Assembly (NCBI GenBank): GCA_900547295.1
Contig: URGK01000023.1
Coordinates: 1-32,576, forward strand
Reading direction: 5' to 3'
Length of the DNA stretch: 32,576 nucleotides
Origin: an uncultured Eubacteriales bacterium
GTDB lineage: Bacteria > Bacillota > Clostridia > Peptostreptococcales > Anaerovoracaceae
In this document: positions 30,635 to 32,576 of the stretch, in pieces
How the letters are laid out: each line of letters opens with the position of its first letter
Numbering within the stretch: the stretch's first letter is position 1
Made by a program: the position numbers and the translations under genes
The notes under the pieces: generated by a model
What the model saw: the letters and a program-made list of their open reading frames with translations, nothing else
Databases searched by the model: none
Told to the model about the DNA's origin: nothing

Positions 30635-31111
30635 ATGTTCAGAGAAATGAAAAGAAAAGAAAGACAGCTTTCAGCAGAGCTGACAGAAAAAATACTTAAC
30701 AAATGCACCAGCGGCGTACTGTCTGTCATAGGAGATGACGGCTATCCTTACGGAGTTCCCGTAAGCTATGCGTACAGTGACGGCAAAATATTTTTCCACT
30801 GCGCAAAGGAAGGCCACAAGGTGGATGCAATAAAAAACAATCCTAAGGTATCTTTCACAGTTATAGCTCAGGACGATGTTATTCCTGAAAAATACGGCAC
30901 TGATTTCGCAAGCGTTATAGCTTTCGGCAAGGCGTCGTTTGTGGAGGACCCTGAAGAAATGCTCCAGAGCCACATTCCTATCATAGAGAAATACTCCAAT
31001 GAATATTATGACGGCGGCATCGAATATTTCAACAAGGCCAAGGCAGCCATGAGAATGGTCAGAATAGATATAGAGCATATCACAGGCAAGGGCAAAGGCG
31101 TAAGAGTATAA
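30635..31111 (+). CDS. Pyridoxamine 5'-phosphate oxidase-fold (NimA-like) flavoprotein
   Basis: The 158-residue protein has the split-barrel flavin-binding pattern of the PNPOx/5-nitroimidazole-resistance (Nim) group: CTSGVLSVIGDDGYPYGVPVSYAYSDGKIFFHCAKEGHKVDAIKNNPKVSFTV, where the HCAKEGHK segment is typical of FMN contact, and a VIAFGKASFV strand. The exact substrate cannot be told; such proteins are often FMN-binding reductases of unknown substrate. AAGGAGG is 8 bases before the ATG. recF starts 20 bases after the stop and lacks a good promoter or ribosome binding site of its own, so the two are probably co-transcribed. Confidence 0.85.
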   Translation: MFREMKRKERQLSAELTEKILNKCTSGVLSVIGDDGYPYGVPVSYAYSDGKIFFHCAKEGHKVDAIKNNPKVSFTVIAQDDVIPEKYGTDFASVIAFGKASFVEDPEEMLQSHIPIIEKYSNEYYDGGIEYFNKAKAAMRMVRIDIEHITGKGKGVRV

Positions 31112-31131
31112 TTCCGGTACAGGTAAGAGTA

Positions 31132-32214
31132 ATGTATGTAAAATCTTTAAAGCTTGAAAACTTCAGAAACTATGACAATCTGTCGGTGGAATTTCATCCG
31201 GGAGTCAATATCCTAATTGGCGACAATGCGCAGGGCAAGACCAACCTAATAGAAGCAATATATATGATGTCCTTTGCAAAATCCTTTCGCACGCGCAAAG
31301 ACAGAGAAACCATAAACTTTAACAGGGATTATGCCAGAATAGATGCAGTCATAGCGGCAGACGATGAGGATCAGCCTTTTTCCATGCTTATAAAACCTGA
31401 CAGCAAGTACATATCCTATGACGGAGTGAAAGTAAGCAAAATGACAGAGCTTCTCGAAAAAGTATATGTCGTTATATTCTCCCCCGAGGATTTAAAGCTT
31501 GTAAAGGACTCTCCCGACAGAAGAAGAAAATTTATAGACAGGGAGCTAAGCAAGCTCAAGCCGTTATATTATGAAAACCTGTACAACTACAAAAAAGTTC
31601 TGAAGCAGAGAAACGCATATCTCAAAGAGGATAACATACAGACGGACATACTCAGGATATGGGATTACAAGCTGGCGGAGTACGGCTCTGAAATAATTAA
31701 GAAGAGAAACGATTTTATAAAAAAATTAGAAGAAGTAAGCAGTGAAATTCACAGCAGCATAACCTCGGGCAAAGAAACTCTTACCGTTGAGTATGAAGCA
31801 AACATACCATATGGTGAAAATTTGCGGGAGGAATTCCTGGCCGAAACAGAGAAAAATCTCGAAAAAGACCTGTTTCAGCGCACCACTTCAAAGGGACCGC
31901 ACAAGGATGACCTTAAAATCTGCATCAACGGTGTGGATATAAGGCATTTCGGCTCACAGGGGCAGCAGAGAACAGCAGCTCTTTCCCTTAAACTTGCCGA
32001 GATAAGACTTATTAAAGAAATTACAGGAGAGGATGCCGTACTGCTGCTTGATGATGTGTTGTCCGAACTTGACAGAAGCAGGCAGTCATATCTTGTAAAC
32101 TGCCTGAATAAGGTTCAGATTTTTATAACCACGACCGAAATTTCAGAGGAGGTTGCAGACAGTTTTCCCGACGGAATTACCTACCGTATCAAAAACGGTA
32201 CAATAGAGAAGTAA
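31132..32214 (+). CDS. recF: DNA replication and repair protein RecF
   Basis: RecF helps load RecA at gaps with RecO and RecR. The 360-residue protein is full length for the family: MYVKSLKLENFRNYDN, Walker A GDNAQGKTN (residues 30-38), the RecF signature FGSQGQQRTAALSLKLAE and Walker B AVLLLDDVLSELD. The ribosome binding site is poor (GGTAAGAG). In most Firmicutes recF follows dnaN and the small rlbA gene; here 11 kb of other genes intervene and no rlbA is seen. Confidence 0.96.
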   Translation: MYVKSLKLENFRNYDNLSVEFHPGVNILIGDNAQGKTNLIEAIYMMSFAKSFRTRKDRETINFNRDYARIDAVIAADDEDQPFSMLIKPDSKYISYDGVKVSKMTELLEKVYVVIFSPEDLKLVKDSPDRRRKFIDRELSKLKPLYYENLYNYKKVLKQRNAYLKEDNIQTDILRIWDYKLAEYGSEIIKKRNDFIKKLEEVSSEIHSSITSGKETLTVEYEANIPYGENLREEFLAETEKNLEKDLFQRTTSKGPHKDDLKICINGVDIRHFGSQGQQRTAALSLKLAEIRLIKEITGEDAVLLLDDVLSELDRSRQSYLVNCLNKVQIFITTTEISEEVADSFPDGITYRIKNGTIEK

Positions 32215-32254
32215 AATACAATATATATCGCATATTTTTTACAAGTTTAGATAT

Positions 32255-32284
32255 AAAAAATCTCGCATTACAGCGAGGTTTTTT
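32255..32284 (+). terminator. Terminator after recF
   Basis: AAAAAATCTCGC (32255-32266) pairs with GCGAGGTTTTTT (32273-32284), with a 6-base loop; one G-U pair. Confidence 0.85.
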
Positions 32285-32322
32285 ATGTTGATGTTTCCAA
32301 AGACCGAAATCAGGCTAAAATC

Positions 32323-32351
32323 TTGTAAAAAGAGTGATTTTATGATACAAT
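32323..32351 (+). promoter_or_regulatory. gyrB promoter
   Basis: TTGTAA (32323-32328), 17-base spacer, TACAAT (32346-32351) with an upstream TG (TGATACAAT). It lies 39 bases before the gyrB start. Confidence 0.65.
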
Positions 32352-32390
32352 AAACAGGTATAATCTTATAAAAATGAGGTGGCTATTTTA

Positions 32391-32576
32391 ATGGCAAAAA
32401 AACAAAATCAGAATTACGATGCCGAGCAGATACAGGTTCTTGAGGGACTGGAGCCTGTCAGAAAAAGACCCGGTATGTATATCGGCTCTACCTCCTCCTC
32501 CGGTCTGCACCACCTGGTCTATGAGATCGTGGACAACGCCATCGACGAGGCGCTGGCCGGATACTGTAAGCATATT
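32391..32576 (+). CDS. gyrB: DNA gyrase subunit B (N-terminal part, runs off the window)
   Basis: The first 62 codons are present, showing the conserved start of the GHKL ATPase domain: IQVLEGLEPVRKRPGMYIGST, then HHLVYEIVDNAIDEALAGYC, where Glu and Asn of EIVDNAIDEA contact Mg-ATP. GyrB with GyrA introduces negative supercoils. GAGGTGG precedes the ATG. GC content changes within the fragment: by hand count 43% over the first 90 bases and about 64% over 32481-32560. Confidence 0.96.
   Translation, partial: MAKKQNQNYDAEQIQVLEGLEPVRKRPGMYIGSTSSSGLHHLVYEIVDNAIDEALAGYCKHI

Noticed and set aside
1..32576. tRNA, rRNA or CRISPR sequences
   Set aside because: No T-loop/anticodon arrangements, rRNA segments or regularly spaced direct repeats were seen; the only tandem repeats are coding heptads.

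Overview
The window comes from the replication-origin region of a low-GC Gram-positive bacterium, most likely an anaerobic member of the class Clostridia. The evidence is gene order: rpmH-rnpA-yidD-yidC-jag / mnmE-mnmG-rsmG / noc-parA-parB runs leftward and dnaA-dnaN-...-recF-gyrB runs rightward from a central origin, as in Bacillus and its relatives. Most genes are AT-rich, use AGA, ATA and CTT codons, and have strong AGGAGG ribosome binding sites and consensus sigma-A promoters. Protein features look closest to gut or oral Clostridia of the Eubacteriales Family XIII type, but the genus cannot be fixed from sequence reading alone.

Layout. (1) 92-4700, minus strand: truB-ribF-rpsO-pnp, a translation and RNA-processing cluster. 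(2) 4813-8064, plus strand: a heptad-repeat coiled-coil protein behind a palindromic promoter, then aroF and an aroE/shikimate-kinase-like fusion. (3) 8081-10759, minus strand: noc, two parS sites, parA and parB (chromosome segregation and nucleoid occlusion). (4) 10860-14823, minus strand: mnmE-mnmG-rsmG (tRNA wobble-uridine and 16S rRNA modification). (5) 14875-17105, minus strand: rpmH-rnpA-yidD-yidC-jag behind a perfect consensus promoter. (6) 17207-18912: a bipartite oriC flanking dnaA, with DnaA boxes on both sides and a DnaA-trio array next to an AT-rich element before dnaN. (7) 20026-31131: an accessory block between dnaN and recF, where the small S4-domain gene rlbA/yaaA usually lies. 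It holds an Rpn-family PD-(D/E)XK nuclease with a possible internal start, a large ATP-binding LuxR-type regulator, a 2261-residue secreted or surface protein, and a small pyridoxamine-phosphate-oxidase-fold protein. (8) 31132 to the end: recF and the first 62 codons of gyrB.

The core genes supply initiation (DnaA, oriC), the sliding clamp (DnaN), repair (RecF), topology (GyrB) and origin segregation (ParA/ParB/parS, Noc). The unusual content is in four places: the accessory block, including a giant protein whose GC-rich middle is framed by AT-rich ends; the shikimate-kinase-like domain that has lost most substrate-binding residues and carries a parS-like sequence over one of the lost positions; the palindrome at the coiled-coil gene promoter; and the internal translation signal in the Rpn gene. 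No tRNA, rRNA, CRISPR array or classical insertion sequence was seen. No gene-free stretch exceeds 300 bases; the longest is the 293-base origin segment before dnaA.
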